Assembly: GCF_900155655.1 (NCBI RefSeq)
Contig: NZ_LT706987.1
Location: 3,078,767 to 3,142,766, forward strand
Direction: 5' to 3'
Length of the DNA: 64,000 nt
DNA from: Prevotella ihumii
Lineage (GTDB): Bacteria; Bacteroidota; Bacteroidia; Bacteroidales; Bacteroidaceae
Shown here: piece after piece, positions 42,623 through 51,620 of the stretch
Layout of the letters: every line of letters starts with the position of its first letter
How positions within the stretch are numbered: the stretch's first letter is position 1
Translations under genes and position numbers: made by a program
The notes under the pieces: model-generated
What the model was told of the DNA's origin: nothing
Database searches by the model: none
The model's input: only the letters and a program-made list of their open reading frames with translations

Positions 42623-44941
42623 CTATTTCAGCAATGCTGCACCCATACTCTTGGCAGCCTTTCGACCGTCACCCATTGCAAGAACAACGGTAGCAGGTCC
42701 GTGAACGATATCGCCACCTGCATAGATTTCAGGGTTAGAACTTTGCATTTCTTCGTTTACAACGATGGTGTCTTTCCAACCTAATTCAAGTCCTTCTATC
42801 GACTTAGGTACAAGCGAGTTAGGTAATACACCTACTGCCACAATGGCTTGGTCGCACACCAACTCGATAGTCTTTCCTGTTTTCTTAGGCGAACGGCGTC
42901 CGCTCTCGTCTGGTTCGCCAAGTTCCATCACGTCAAGGATAACACCCTTTACCTTGCCTTCTTCATCGGTGAGGTACTCTTTTGGATTGTGCAAGGTGAG
43001 GAAATTGATGCCTTCTTCTTTTGCTTCACGTATTTCTACCTGACCAGCTGGCATTTCTTCTTCCGAACGACGATATACTACCGTAACCTCTGCACCCAAG
43101 CGTTTCGCTGTTCGGCACGAGTCCATGGCTGTGTTACCACCACCAATGATGATGACTTTCTTGCCTAAGAAGATTGGCGTTTCGCTTTCTGGATTGGCTG
43201 CGTCCATCAAGTTGAGGCGTGTAAGATATTCGTTGCTCGACATAATATTGATAGCGTTCTCACCAGGGATACCCATAAAGTTTGGCACACCTGCACCCGA
43301 ACCTACGAAAAAGCCCTTGAAACCATTTGCACGCAACTCGTCTATGGTAACTGTTTTGCCAACAATAATGTCGGTTTGGAAATGAACGCCTGCACGTCTG
43401 AGGTTTTCTATTTCTACATCAACAATGCGGTTAGGCAAGCGGAATTCGGGAATACCATATTTCAAAACACCACCCAACTCATGCAAAGCTTCGAATACAT
43501 AAACATCAAAGCCTTGTTTTGCCATATCGCCCGCAAAGCTCAATCCTGCAGGGCCTGACCCCACAACAGCTACCTTAATGCCATTGGCAGGTGCAACCTC
43601 GATAGGTGTAATATTGCCGCTCTCTCTTTCATAGTCGGCAATAAAACGTTCCAAGTTGCCAATTGCTACTGCTTCGCTCTTCATCTTCAAGTGAATACAG
43701 CTGCCCTCGCATTGTTTTTCTTGTGGACAAACACGACCACAGATAGCAGGGAGCGAAGATGTAGATTTCAAAACTTTAGCCGCATTGAGTATATCGCCAC
43801 GTTCTATATTCTTAATAAAGCTTGGAATGTCGTTATGAACAGGACAACCTTGCACACAAGTAGGCTTAGCACAGTCTAAACAGCGATGTGCTTCGTTGAT
43901 AGCCATATCCAATGTTAACCCCTTACTTACTTCCTCCATACGTGTTGTAGCACGATAGGTAGGGTCGAGCATTGGCATTTCTACACGCTTAATTGCAGTG
44001 CGCTCTTTGGGTTTCATAGCCTTGCGCAATGCTTGACGCCACTCCGCATCTCTGTCGGTTATCATTTCGAGGGTTTCCTCGTTGTGGGTAATGCCTTCAA
44101 AGGCTGCGCTATCGGTTTTGTTTTCTTTGTTCAGCAGACCTATATCTTGGCGTTTTACACCCTTAGAAACCTGTGTTCGCTTGATCACTTCGTCCCAGTT
44201 TACTGCATTGCCATCAAATTCTGGGCCATCAATACATACAAATTTAGTGCGTTCGCCCACAGTGATACGACACGCTCCGCACATACCTGCACCGTCTAAC
44301 ATAATGGTATTGAGGTAGATGCTATTCGCTATATTGCGTTCTTTAGCAAGGGTAGACACAGCTTGCATCATCTTTGGTGAACCAAAAACATAGACTTTGT
44401 CCACTTGTTCACGACCCATTACTTGCGCTACACCCATCACAGCTGCGCCTGCATTGCCCATTGAGCCATCTTCGGTCATAACGATAACCTCGTCAGCAAC
44501 AGCCTTAGCCTCATCAGCCATAATGATTTGTTCCTTTGTAGCTCCCGAAAGCACTGCAACGACCTTGTTTCCAACTGCTTTTAATGCTTCCATAACAGGC
44601 AGCAAGGCTGCATTGCCAAGGGTTTCGCCTGCACAAACTACGGTACCAAAGTTTTCTATCTTAGAAGGAGAACCCAATGGTCCAACGATGTCGGCTACAT
44701 TGTCGTTTTCAGAAAGTTGACTTAGCTTAGTTGAAGATACGCTGTTGGCTTGCAGAATAATAGATATTGATCCACGTGACGGGTCTACCTTTGTAATGTT
44801 ATAAGGCATACGTGCACTCTTTTCGTCTACACGAATAATTACAAAGTTGCCAGCTCTGCAACTGCGTGCAATCTGTGGTGCTTCTACTTCTAAGCAATAC
44901 ACATCGTTTGCGAATTGCTCTTTGCGGAGAATCTTGTTCAT
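42623..44941 (-). CDS. Fused NfnB/NfnA-like flavoprotein (FNR-type plus GltD-like)
   Basis: The 772 residues combine two electron-transfer proteins. Residues 1-275 are a ferredoxin-reductase-like module with RMPYNITKVD for FAD and a 2Fe-2S site (DGAGMCGACRITVGERTKFVC). Residues 290-772 are a GltD-like module with two 4Fe-4S motifs (CLDCAKPTCVQGCPVHNDIP; CGRVCPQEKQCEGSC) and two dinucleotide sites (GSGPAGLSFAG; IGGGNTAMDS). It resembles NADH-dependent ferredoxin:NADP+ oxidoreductase or sulfide dehydrogenase. The fusion is common in Bacteroidota, where it is often labelled glutamate synthase small subunit. Confidence 0.88.
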   Translation of the reverse strand: MNKILRKEQFANDVYCLEVEAPQIARSCRAGNFVIIRVDEKSARMPYNITKVDPSRGSISIILQANSVSSTKLSQLSENDNVADIVGPLGSPSKIENFGTVVCAGETLGNAALLPVMEALKAVGNKVVAVLSGATKEQIIMADEAKAVADEVIVMTEDGSMGNAGAAVMGVAQVMGREQVDKVYVFGSPKMMQAVSTLAKERNIANSIYLNTIMLDGAGMCGACRITVGERTKFVCIDGPEFDGNAVNWDEVIKRTQVSKGVKRQDIGLLNKENKTDSAAFEGITHNEETLEMITDRDAEWRQALRKAMKPKERTAIKRVEMPMLDPTYRATTRMEEVSKGLTLDMAINEAHRCLDCAKPTCVQGCPVHNDIPSFIKNIERGDILNAAKVLKSTSSLPAICGRVCPQEKQCEGSCIHLKMKSEAVAIGNLERFIADYERESGNITPIEVAPANGIKVAVVGSGPAGLSFAGDMAKQGFDVYVFEALHELGGVLKYGIPEFRLPNRIVDVEIENLRRAGVHFQTDIIVGKTVTIDELRANGFKGFFVGSGAGVPNFMGIPGENAINIMSSNEYLTRLNLMDAANPESETPIFLGKKVIIIGGGNTAMDSCRTAKRLGAEVTVVYRRSEEEMPAGQVEIREAKEEGINFLTLHNPKEYLTDEEGKVKGVILDVMELGEPDESGRRSPKKTGKTIELVCDQAIVAVGVLPNSLVPKSIEGLELGWKDTIVVNEEMQSSNPEIYAGGDIVHGPATVVLAMGDGRKAAKSMGAALLK

Positions 44942-44984
44942 GTCTTATTAGGTTAAAAATGATTTAAATCGTTTTTGTAATTTT

Positions 44985-45003
44985 GTTTTATAGAACCAGC
45001 CTA
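44985..45003. repeat. Type A repeat terminal fragment
   Basis: TTTATAGAACCAGCC matches the right end of the type A element and is all that remains here. Confidence 0.55.
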
Positions 45004-45054
45004 TAAGGTCTCGGGGCACTCCTTTTCCCCATAATATCAGATTGTAGTGATTGG

Positions 45055-45114
45055 AAAAGAGAAGCGCAAATCCCACCTTATATATATATTAGCGCACGTT
45101 TACGCTTCTCTTTT
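45055..45114 (-). terminator. Terminator of serS
   Basis: AAAAGAGAAGCG and CGCTTCTCTTTT pair over 12 bp around a loop of about 36 bases with a TA-rich centre. The long loop is unusual and the symmetric arms work in either direction. Confidence 0.7.
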
Positions 45115-45137
45115 ATGTTTTTAGGTTATATGTTGTC

Positions 45138-46427
45138 TTAGAAATTCTTATCGTCAAGCATATCGAAACCACAATAAGGAACGAGTGCTTTTGGCACACG
45201 GATACCCTCAGGAGTTTGATAGTTCTCGATGATAGCTGCCACGATACGAGGCAAAGCCAATGCCGAACCATTCAGCGTATGGCAAAGTTCTATCTTCTTA
45301 TCCTCTGCCTTGCGATAACGACAGTGCAAGCGATTGGCCTGATAGCTCTCAAAGTTGGAAACCGAACTTACCTCCAACCAGCGTTCTTGGGCTGCACTCC
45401 ACACCTCAAAGTCGTAACAAATGGCTGATGTGAAACTCATATCGCCACCACAAAGACGAAGAATGTGGTAAGGCAACTCCAACTTCTGAAGCAAGCCCTC
45501 TACGTGGGTGAGCATCTCATTGAGCGACTCGTACGAGTGTTGTGGCGTGTCGATACGCACAATTTCTACCTTATCAAATTGGTGCAAGCGGTTCAAACCA
45601 CGTACATCCTTACCATAACTACCTGCTTCACGGCGGAAACAAGACGAGTAAGCACAACGCTTGATAGGCAAGTCTTTCTCGTCAAGAATTTCATCACGGA
45701 AGATATTGGTTACAGGAACCTCAGCAGTAGGAATTAAGTAGAGGTCGTCTGTCTGTGCGTGATACATCTGTCCTTCCTTGTCGGGCAACTGTCCTGTGCC
45801 TAAGCCTGATGCCTGATTGACAAGCAATGGAGGTTGTACTTCTAAGTAGCCGCTCTTGCGCGCTTCTTCCAAGAAGAATGCTTCCAATGCACGCTGAAGA
45901 CGAGCCATCTTGCCAATATAGATTGGGAAGCCTGCACCCGTTACTTTCACACCAAGATCGAAGTCTACGAGGTTGTACTTCTTACACAAATCCCAATGGC
46001 AAAGCACTTCGCCCTCCAAAGAAGGCATCTCTCCACCCTCTTTTACGATAACATTGTCGCTTGCGTCACGACCTTCAGGCACGTCAGCATTAGCAATATT
46101 AGGAATGGTGAGCAACACTTCGGTCATATCCTGTTGTGCCTTATCCATTTCCTCTTGCAAGGTTTTGTCGGCTTGCTTTAGCTCTGCCACCTTGTTTTTT
46201 ATGTCGTTAGCCTCGTCTTTCTTGCCTTCTTTCATCAAGCCACCTATCTGCTTGGCAAGTAGGTTTTGCTGCTGCTTGTTGCTATCCAACTTCTGTTGGC
46301 ATTCACGACGCTGCTTGTCGAATTCTAAAACTTTGTCAATAGCCTCTTTCGCACCTGCAAAGTGCTTCTTCTCGAGACCTTTTATTACACGTTCCGTTTC
46401 TTCGTTGATAAGCTTTAATGTAAGCAT
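45138..46427 (-). CDS. serS: Seryl-tRNA synthetase
   Basis: The 429 residues have the N-terminal coiled-coil arm (about 27-100) and a class II core. Visible motifs are TAEVPVTNIFRDE, CFRREAGSYGKDVRGLNRLHQF (motif 2) and LNGSALALPRIVAAIIENYQ (motif 3). It charges tRNA-Ser and is essential. A TAACTTTG box lies about 35 bp upstream (about 46461-46468). Confidence 0.97.
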   Translation of the reverse strand: MLTLKLINEETERVIKGLEKKHFAGAKEAIDKVLEFDKQRRECQQKLDSNKQQQNLLAKQIGGLMKEGKKDEANDIKNKVAELKQADKTLQEEMDKAQQDMTEVLLTIPNIANADVPEGRDASDNVIVKEGGEMPSLEGEVLCHWDLCKKYNLVDFDLGVKVTGAGFPIYIGKMARLQRALEAFFLEEARKSGYLEVQPPLLVNQASGLGTGQLPDKEGQMYHAQTDDLYLIPTAEVPVTNIFRDEILDEKDLPIKRCAYSSCFRREAGSYGKDVRGLNRLHQFDKVEIVRIDTPQHSYESLNEMLTHVEGLLQKLELPYHILRLCGGDMSFTSAICYDFEVWSAAQERWLEVSSVSNFESYQANRLHCRYRKAEDKKIELCHTLNGSALALPRIVAAIIENYQTPEGIRVPKALVPYCGFDMLDDKNF

Positions 46428-46754
46428 ATACTCTTAAAGGTTTAATGTTCTTATTTGGTCAACAAAGTTACAAAAAATTATTCTATCAGCATTGGAAATC
46501 AGCCATTAATCTATAATTTACGAACAGATTGTTTGAGAAATGGCTCATTTCATCGAATATTGTACAGAAAGAAAAACATAAGGGTGGCTATTTGCAATGT
46601 GTGCATAGCGTTTCAAGACCTTAGCGGTTAGAAAGAAAAGATAAGCACAAATAGCAGCAGAACCTTAGGCTTCAAAAAAGACAATGGGTGAGAACAAGCC
46701 TTTTGCTTGCTCCCACCCATAGGGGTATCTAAAATATTTTCTTATGCTACGTTT
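46428..46754. other. Intergenic region between serS and the porin gene
   Basis: The region holds the serS promoter (TAACTTTG, about 46461-46468) and, at its far end, the hairpin that ends the porin transcript. I see nothing in the ~200 bases between them. Confidence 0.5.
46684..46723 (-). terminator. Terminator of the porin-like gene
   Basis: TGGGTGAGAACAAGC pairs with GCTTGCTCCCACCCA, one or two bulges, followed in the minus direction by TTGTCTTTTTT. Confidence 0.75.
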
Positions 46755-48344
46755 TTAGAAGGTATAGCCCAATGTTAACAACAATTGACCTTGATTGTTT
46801 TCAATCTTGGTTGCACCTGTGGTGTTGCTGAAAGGTATTTCCACATCCTTTTGGGTCTTCTTGTCCTTCATTGTTACCGAGCCTACCATATTAGAGAATG
46901 GGTAGAAATCGCCCTTTTGCGCTGAGTATTGGTAAGCCAAGTCGACAGAGAAATGCTTTACCTTATAACCTACACCGAGGGTAAACCTATTGATTGCGTC
47001 CCAATTGGTGAAATCGGTAGTTGACGAATAATAAGTACCTGGTGAGAAAATAGTTGGGTCTTTTTGGCGATCCTTGTTATACTTTCCGCTTACATAGTTG
47101 TAACCTGCACGCAACGAAAGGTTCTTAACAGGCTTGTATTCTGCACCTATCTTGAGTGTGCTTACACCTTTCAATGTGTTCTTGGTGTGATTGTTCATAT
47201 TCACATCAGGACTTGTCGATTCGTATGTGCTGCCTGTGTAGTAGTCTACTTCCACACCATCGTTGATGCGCGTATTGATAGTGCTGTGGTCTTCGTACTC
47301 GTACGTCAAACCGAAAGCAAGGTAATTGCCAACCGTGTGACCCAACGAGAAGCCAAAACGCCAAGGTGTCCAAATCTTAAAGTCGTATGCTTCAGCCGCT
47401 TTCGCACGCTTTGAAGAGCCACCCACAGTAGTACCATTCTCAAGATAAGTTGCATTCTCTGTGCGAAGGTCGTACCAAGTAGGCGACTTCACATAAGCAC
47501 CCAAACGGAATGGAGACTCAGCTATGGGGCGAACAATAACGCCTGCTGTAACATCAAAACCTGTACCTGTAATGCAACGCTCGTCAGCCACATCTATAAA
47601 GCCTCGATTATTGGCTAATGCCTCCTTGTACGATGTGGTTCTATCATAGTGTACATCCTTCATTCCAAAGGTCAAGCCAAGGAATACACGCTCGTCAATA
47701 TTGGTACTAAAACTGAAGTCGTAATTGGCAATATAACCCGTGTTGGCACGAAGCATATCGAACGAACTTGCTGGGTAATCGTATAGTCGGCCGCCCTCCT
47801 TTGCATCAGGCAGTACCGATGTGCGGTAAAGGTGGTCTATCTGACTGTATGTAGGGTCGTTTTTCTCAAAACCGCTGCCCAACAGAGCCTTGATATACGA
47901 CTGACTATTCTGCGAACTTGAAGTATTGGCATTTGATGCTTCAAAATTGCCTGCTGCACTAAGCACATAATTAAAGTTTCTACCTTTGCTATAGTTGAAA
48001 CCGAAGTTTAATGGTATGCCGTTCATCTTAGGCCTATACACAAAGCCTATTTGGTCGAAACTTGCGTTGGTCTTACTGCCATTAGCAAAATTACGTCCGT
48101 TGCTTTGCATCAGCAGACTACCAGTAGCAAAGATAGAGCTGTGTCTATTCAGACCTAAACCTGCAGGGTTTGAACCGATAGTAGAAATATCTGCGCCGAG
48201 GGCTTCCAAAGCTCCACCCATACCCACATATCGAGCCGTACCATTAAGGTCGTGGTCGGTAAGTCGAGCATTTTCGTAAGTTTCTTGTGCTGCTGCTGGC
48301 AGAGAAAGCAAGGTCGCTACCAGCAAATAATATTGCATCTTCAT
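46755..48344 (-). CDS. FadL/OmpP1-like outer-membrane protein
   Basis: The 529 residues begin with a signal peptide (ending PAAAQE). The N-terminal part LNGTARYVGMGGALEALGADISTIGSNPAGLGL is the hallmark of the OMPP1/FadL-like family in Bacteroidota. The rest shows alternating amphipathic strands ending in LLTLGYTF with a terminal Phe, as in outer-membrane barrels. It probably moves hydrophobic molecules across the outer membrane. It follows the Gly/Tyr-rich protein gene by 57 bases. Confidence 0.85.
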   Translation of the reverse strand: MKMQYYLLVATLLSLPAAAQETYENARLTDHDLNGTARYVGMGGALEALGADISTIGSNPAGLGLNRHSSIFATGSLLMQSNGRNFANGSKTNASFDQIGFVYRPKMNGIPLNFGFNYSKGRNFNYVLSAAGNFEASNANTSSSQNSQSYIKALLGSGFEKNDPTYSQIDHLYRTSVLPDAKEGGRLYDYPASSFDMLRANTGYIANYDFSFSTNIDERVFLGLTFGMKDVHYDRTTSYKEALANNRGFIDVADERCITGTGFDVTAGVIVRPIAESPFRLGAYVKSPTWYDLRTENATYLENGTTVGGSSKRAKAAEAYDFKIWTPWRFGFSLGHTVGNYLAFGLTYEYEDHSTINTRINDGVEVDYYTGSTYESTSPDVNMNNHTKNTLKGVSTLKIGAEYKPVKNLSLRAGYNYVSGKYNKDRQKDPTIFSPGTYYSSTTDFTNWDAINRFTLGVGYKVKHFSVDLAYQYSAQKGDFYPFSNMVGSVTMKDKKTQKDVEIPFSNTTGATKIENNQGQLLLTLGYTF

Positions 48345-48401
48345 AATTATAAAATTTATTTAGACGTTATGAATTTCCGATAATTGTGTATGCTTTGGGG
48401 C

Positions 48402-49361
48402 TTATCTGTGTCCGCCAAAGCCACCACTGCCGCCCGAACGTGAACCGCCAAAGCTGCCACCTGATGGACGTGAGCCACCAAACGAGCCTGAACCAAACGA
48501 ACGTGGAGTAGTATTCATACGTGGTGTATTGAAGTCGTTGTAGCGTTGATTAAATCTATTGTTATACGAACGGTTGCGATTGTCAATGCGCACATCACGG
48601 CGATTGAGATTGCCAAAGCTATTTGTATTTCTACGTTGGTTATAGTAGCCACTGCCACGATTGATTACTGCACCTCTGTGTCCACCAAACTGATTTGGCG
48701 AATAGCTGCCGCTGCCAGCCCAGTGGTTTTGTGTGCCCGTGCGTCCGCTGTAATAACCATAGCGAGGCGCCCAATAGTATCCATAGTAAGGACGGCTGTA
48801 ATAGAAGCTGTCGTAATAGTATGGATAGCCGTAATAGCCATAGTAGTGCCAAGGGCGGCGATAGCCATAATAGCCGTAGTATCCGCCATAGCCATAATAC
48901 CAAGGGTCGTAGAAGTCGTCAAACCAAGGGTCGTAGAAGCCCATTCTATAATAATAAGGTGAAGGATAACACCAAGAGCCGTAATAGCCATAACCATAAA
49001 AACCATCAAAACGGCTCATTCGGCGACTAAATCTGTAATCGTCCATATCGTTATAGTAGTAGCTGTCAGCCATATACACCGTATCTATACCAAACGAGCC
49101 ATCGTAGGTGCGGAAACGAATAATGTCGTTGCCCAATGAATCGCTACCAATACGCTTGTATGTGCCTGGTACACGATAGCGACGATTGTAATCGTTTTCC
49201 GACTTATTGATACCTCCATAATAAGTAGGCGATTCGGCTACATCGTCGCCAACATTCTTTTCTACCTTAGGAGAAGGTGTAAAATACAAATCATCGTCTT
49301 GTGCTAAGAGCGATGTTGGCAGTACACCCAATAAGATTGCAAATAAAATAAATCTTTTCAT
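48402..49361 (-). CDS. Secreted Tyr/Gly/Arg-rich low-complexity protein
   Basis: The 319 residues have a signal peptide (ending LLAQ). After an ordered region (about 20-100) comes a Tyr/Gly/Trp-rich section (about 115-205, GYYGYYGYRRPWHYYGYYGY-like) with over half aromatic or Gly residues. A basic Asn/Arg section and a final Gly/Ser/Phe tail (SGGSFGGSRSGGSGGFGGHR) follow. The pattern resembles adhesive or phase-separating proteins. No enzyme motif is present. A GGAGGT ribosome site lies before the start. Confidence 0.75.
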   Translation of the reverse strand: MKRFILFAILLGVLPTSLLAQDDDLYFTPSPKVEKNVGDDVAESPTYYGGINKSENDYNRRYRVPGTYKRIGSDSLGNDIIRFRTYDGSFGIDTVYMADSYYYNDMDDYRFSRRMSRFDGFYGYGYYGSWCYPSPYYYRMGFYDPWFDDFYDPWYYGYGGYYGYYGYRRPWHYYGYYGYPYYYDSFYYSRPYYGYYWAPRYGYYSGRTGTQNHWAGSGSYSPNQFGGHRGAVINRGSGYYNQRRNTNSFGNLNRRDVRIDNRNRSYNNRFNQRYNDFNTPRMNTTPRSFGSGSFGGSRPSGGSFGGSRSGGSGGFGGHR

Positions 49362-49480
49362 ATTGTTACCTCCAATTGTTTTTTTTATGTATTGTTTTTG
49401 TGCTATTGCATCATTTGCTTATCCGTCTGTGCTGTGGATTTAGTTGACTGAACATTAGGAATCTGCTTACCCCAACCGCT

Positions 49481-49679
49481 TCATTCAAGTTTGTCCCCTC
49501 ACGTCTAAGGTGCAACAAGTCATTCAAGTTTGTCCCCCCACGTCTAAGGTGCAACAAGTCATTCAAGTTTGTCCCCCCTCACGTCTAAGGTGCAACAAGT
49601 CATTCAAGTTTGTCCCCCCTCACGTCTAAGGTGCAACAAGGCTGTTAAGTTTGTCCCCTCACGTCTAAGGAGCAACAAG
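49481..49679. repeat. Five-copy tandem repeat of 39-41 bp
   Basis: The unit begins TCATTCAAGTTTGTCCCC and ends ACGTCTAAGGTGCAACAAG. Units 1-2 are 39 bp, units 3-4 are 41 bp because of CCCCCCTC runs, and unit 5 has diverged at its start. It lies between the probable promoter (49762) and the start of the Tyr/Gly-rich gene, that is, in that gene's leader RNA. Confidence 0.92.
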
Positions 49680-49761
49680 TCTGTTTTTACTTTCCTCCAC
49701 CTCGTACCAAAATATGTGTTTTGTATTATTGTGCAGTTAGTGAAGTTTTTGCATTATGATG

Positions 49762-49769
49762 CAAATATA
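49762..49769 (-). promoter_or_regulatory. Probable -7 box of the 49361 gene
   Basis: TATATTTG on the minus strand is the best match upstream of the Tyr/Gly-rich gene. It would give a leader of nearly 400 bases carrying the five tandem repeats. Confidence 0.45.
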
Positions 49770-49852
49770 ATAATACTCTTTCTGCAAAAGTACGGATTTT
49801 CCCTAACTTAGAATAGGATTTCCCTATTTTTTTGCAGAAAATAAGTAGCTTT

Positions 49853-49987
49853 AACCCAAATCGGTCGTCGGACTTGTCGGACCAGTCAGACCCGTCCGAC
49901 TGGTCCGACTGGTCCGACTGGTCCGACTGGTCTGACTGGTCTGACTGGTCCGACTGGTCCGACAAGTCTAACGACCGATTTGGGTTA
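49853..49987. repeat. GTCSGAC repeat with complete AACCCAAATCGG ends
   Basis: The ends are TTAACCCAAATCGGTCGTCG and the inverted CTAACGACCGATTTGGGTTAA. About twelve 9-bp units lie inside, with GTCGGAC on the left and GTCCGACTG on the right. It is upstream of both flanking genes. Confidence 0.9.
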
Positions 49988-50062
49988 AAAAAAGTTGTTG
50001 TAAGTTGATGATTATCCAATTATAATTATTAAATTTGCATTAAACGCAATGAAAAAGAGAAA

Positions 50063-50173
50063 ATGGAAGACTTAAATCGCATAAAAGTAGTGTTAGTAGA
50101 GAAAAAAAGAACCAATAAATGGTTGGCAGAGCAGTTAGGAAAAGATCCTGTGTCTTTTCCTGAAAAAAGTTGA
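50063..50173 (+). pseudogene. XRE-type HTH gene truncated by an IS3-like element
   Basis: The first 29 codons (MEDLNRIKVVLVEKKRTNKW, then LAEQLGKDP) closely match the R-M regulator at 633. After that the frame passes into IS DNA and stops at 50173. Its own TAAATTTG -7 box lies at 50030-50037. It is a relic of a second R-M or similar operon whose other genes are gone. Confidence 0.85.
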
Positions 50174-50565
50174 CTCTAAAAAGTCAACATAATGTTTAAG
50201 TACAACTGTACAAAGCGTAACCTTTATTATAATAAAGTTATTGCTTTACATTTCGAAAAAGGCTACGGTCATTCACATATAGCCAAACTTATTCCTGTAA
50301 GTGAGAAAACAATCTCACGTTGGATTTGTATCTTTGCAGAGGAGAATCAGCTAAGACAATCAATGAAAGAAAAAAAATCATCAGCCCGTATATCAGGCTC
50401 AGCGTCCTCAGAAAACTCAGAGGATCTGTTATCTCTTCGTCGTGAGCTTAAAGCGTTAAAGGAGGAACTTGCAGCAGCATCATTACGTGCTGATGCTTAT
50501 GACGAGATGATTAATGTTGCAGAAAAGCAATTTAATATCTCTATCCGAAAAAAACTGGCGCCAAA
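50149..50565 (+). mobile_element. IS3-like element, left part only
   Basis: The element begins TGTGTCTTTTCCTGAAAAAA, typical of an IS3-family terminus, directly at the break in the HTH gene. It carries orfA but no orfB. The right part was lost when another decayed IS became joined at about 50565. Confidence 0.7.
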
Positions 50566-50584
50566 CGGTGAAGAACCTGCATGA
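50192..50584 (+). CDS. IS3-family OrfA-like protein, altered C-terminus
   Basis: The 130-residue frame has an HTH (GHSHIAKLIPVSEKTISRW, about 28-46) and a Leu-rich coiled coil (about 80-105), as in IS3 OrfA. It ends FNISIRKK followed by LAPNGEEPA, where relatives continue with a Lys/Gly-rich tail, so the last ~9 residues come from the joined DNA. With no OrfB it cannot make a transposase. Confidence 0.75.
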   Translation: MFKYNCTKRNLYYNKVIALHFEKGYGHSHIAKLIPVSEKTISRWICIFAEENQLRQSMKEKKSSARISGSASSENSEDLLSLRRELKALKEELAAASLRADAYDEMINVAEKQFNISIRKKLAPNGEEPA

Positions 50585-50589
50585 CAAGT

Positions 50590-51165
50590 CCTCTCGTCTC
50601 TATCCAGTCGAGAGACCTTGTCAGCTGTTTGGCGTAACTATGGTCTGCTAATTTATTTCTTTCATACAACCTTGTGGTGTGGGTAATCTCCTTCCCCAGA
50701 TAGGTCTTGTCGGCCTGTATCTCCTTGGGCAACATGCCGAAACGCTTTTTGTAGAGTTCCAGCTGCATGCCGAGGTCGGATGATTCGTTATAGGCGTCCC
50801 AGCTGACAAGGTTCACTTAGGTGTAACCGCTCACGATGCTGGCACCGATTTTCGCACCGAACTCAACCGTGACCTTCGCCTTGCCGCTGACAATGGGACG
50901 GAGATGCGGCTGGTAGATGCTGCTGATGCGGTCGGCACATCTGCGGACGTTCTGCTCGAACATCATTTTTTGCTGTTCATACATCTTGAACGCTGCCTGA
51001 AGACATTTGTAGTCATGGCGGCTGAAGCAAGCTCCGCAAGCATCAGGGTCAGCATGTAGAAGAAGTCATGGTCGAGTCGCTTGCGAACAAGGACGAACAA
51101 CTCTGGAACGAATACCGGCTTTTCCGTAATTTCATTGCGATTCTTGAATGTTTTAACATCCAAAG
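50590..51165 (-). pseudogene. Decayed IS1182-like transposase
   Basis: Read leftward, fragments match the intact transposase at 57750. PVFVPELFVLVRKRL fits the N-terminal domain, and RISSIYQPHLRPIVSGKAK, VEFGAKIGASIVSGYT and SWDAYNES fit the centre. An in-frame stop follows SGYT and large internal parts are missing. A matching terminal repeat (TAGGGTCTACTAATTAAC) lies at about 51230-51252. Confidence 0.8.
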
Positions 51166-51323
51166 GTAGTCAGTTTAGGCGAATTGACCAAATTTTATAC
51201 AACATAAATAGTTAATTGTTAGATAGTTATAGTTAATTAGTAGACCCTAACTACCTTACAGATGTCACTCAGATTCTGACCTCCAAGGCCTGTACTACTT
51301 GAACGTATCATACACGAACATCT

Positions 51324-51512
51324 CTATTTTGCTATTCCTTTCGGCATAGCTTGATTCTGAATACGGCCGTCCTTCTGTATGTACGCACAGGTACGGTAGT
51401 CGCTGTTTTGAACGCGCTGTGCCGATGCGGAGAGCGAGAGGGCAAGACCTAACACCACTGCTGCCATGCGAAGGCTGAAGTGCTTACGGCTGAAAAGATA
51501 AGTTGATGTCAT
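51324..51512 (-). CDS. Short secreted protein, contracted beta-flower-like
   Basis: The 62 residues begin with a signal peptide ending near SASAQ. The mature part RVQNSDYRTCAYIQKDGRIQ resembles one repeat of the '5-fold beta-flower' proteins of Bacteroidota, which carry about five such repeats. Only one is present, so it may be a contracted remnant of a longer gene. It is surrounded by transposon debris. Family placement is from memory and not certain. Confidence 0.45.
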   Translation of the reverse strand: MTSTYLFSRKHFSLRMAAVVLGLALSLSASAQRVQNSDYRTCAYIQKDGRIQNQAMPKGIAK

Positions 51513-51620
51513 ACTAAGTTATTTTTAATTGTTATACAAATGGTACAATTCACATCCTTTTCCCACCGTGACACTTAACATTGGGCTCGGTTGGGGCAGC
51601 TCGCAGCTGACTCTTGATGT

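Noticed and set aside
42623-44941. Unusual gene fusion of two flavoproteins
   Set aside because: The fusion is widespread in Bacteroidota and is not particular to this genome.
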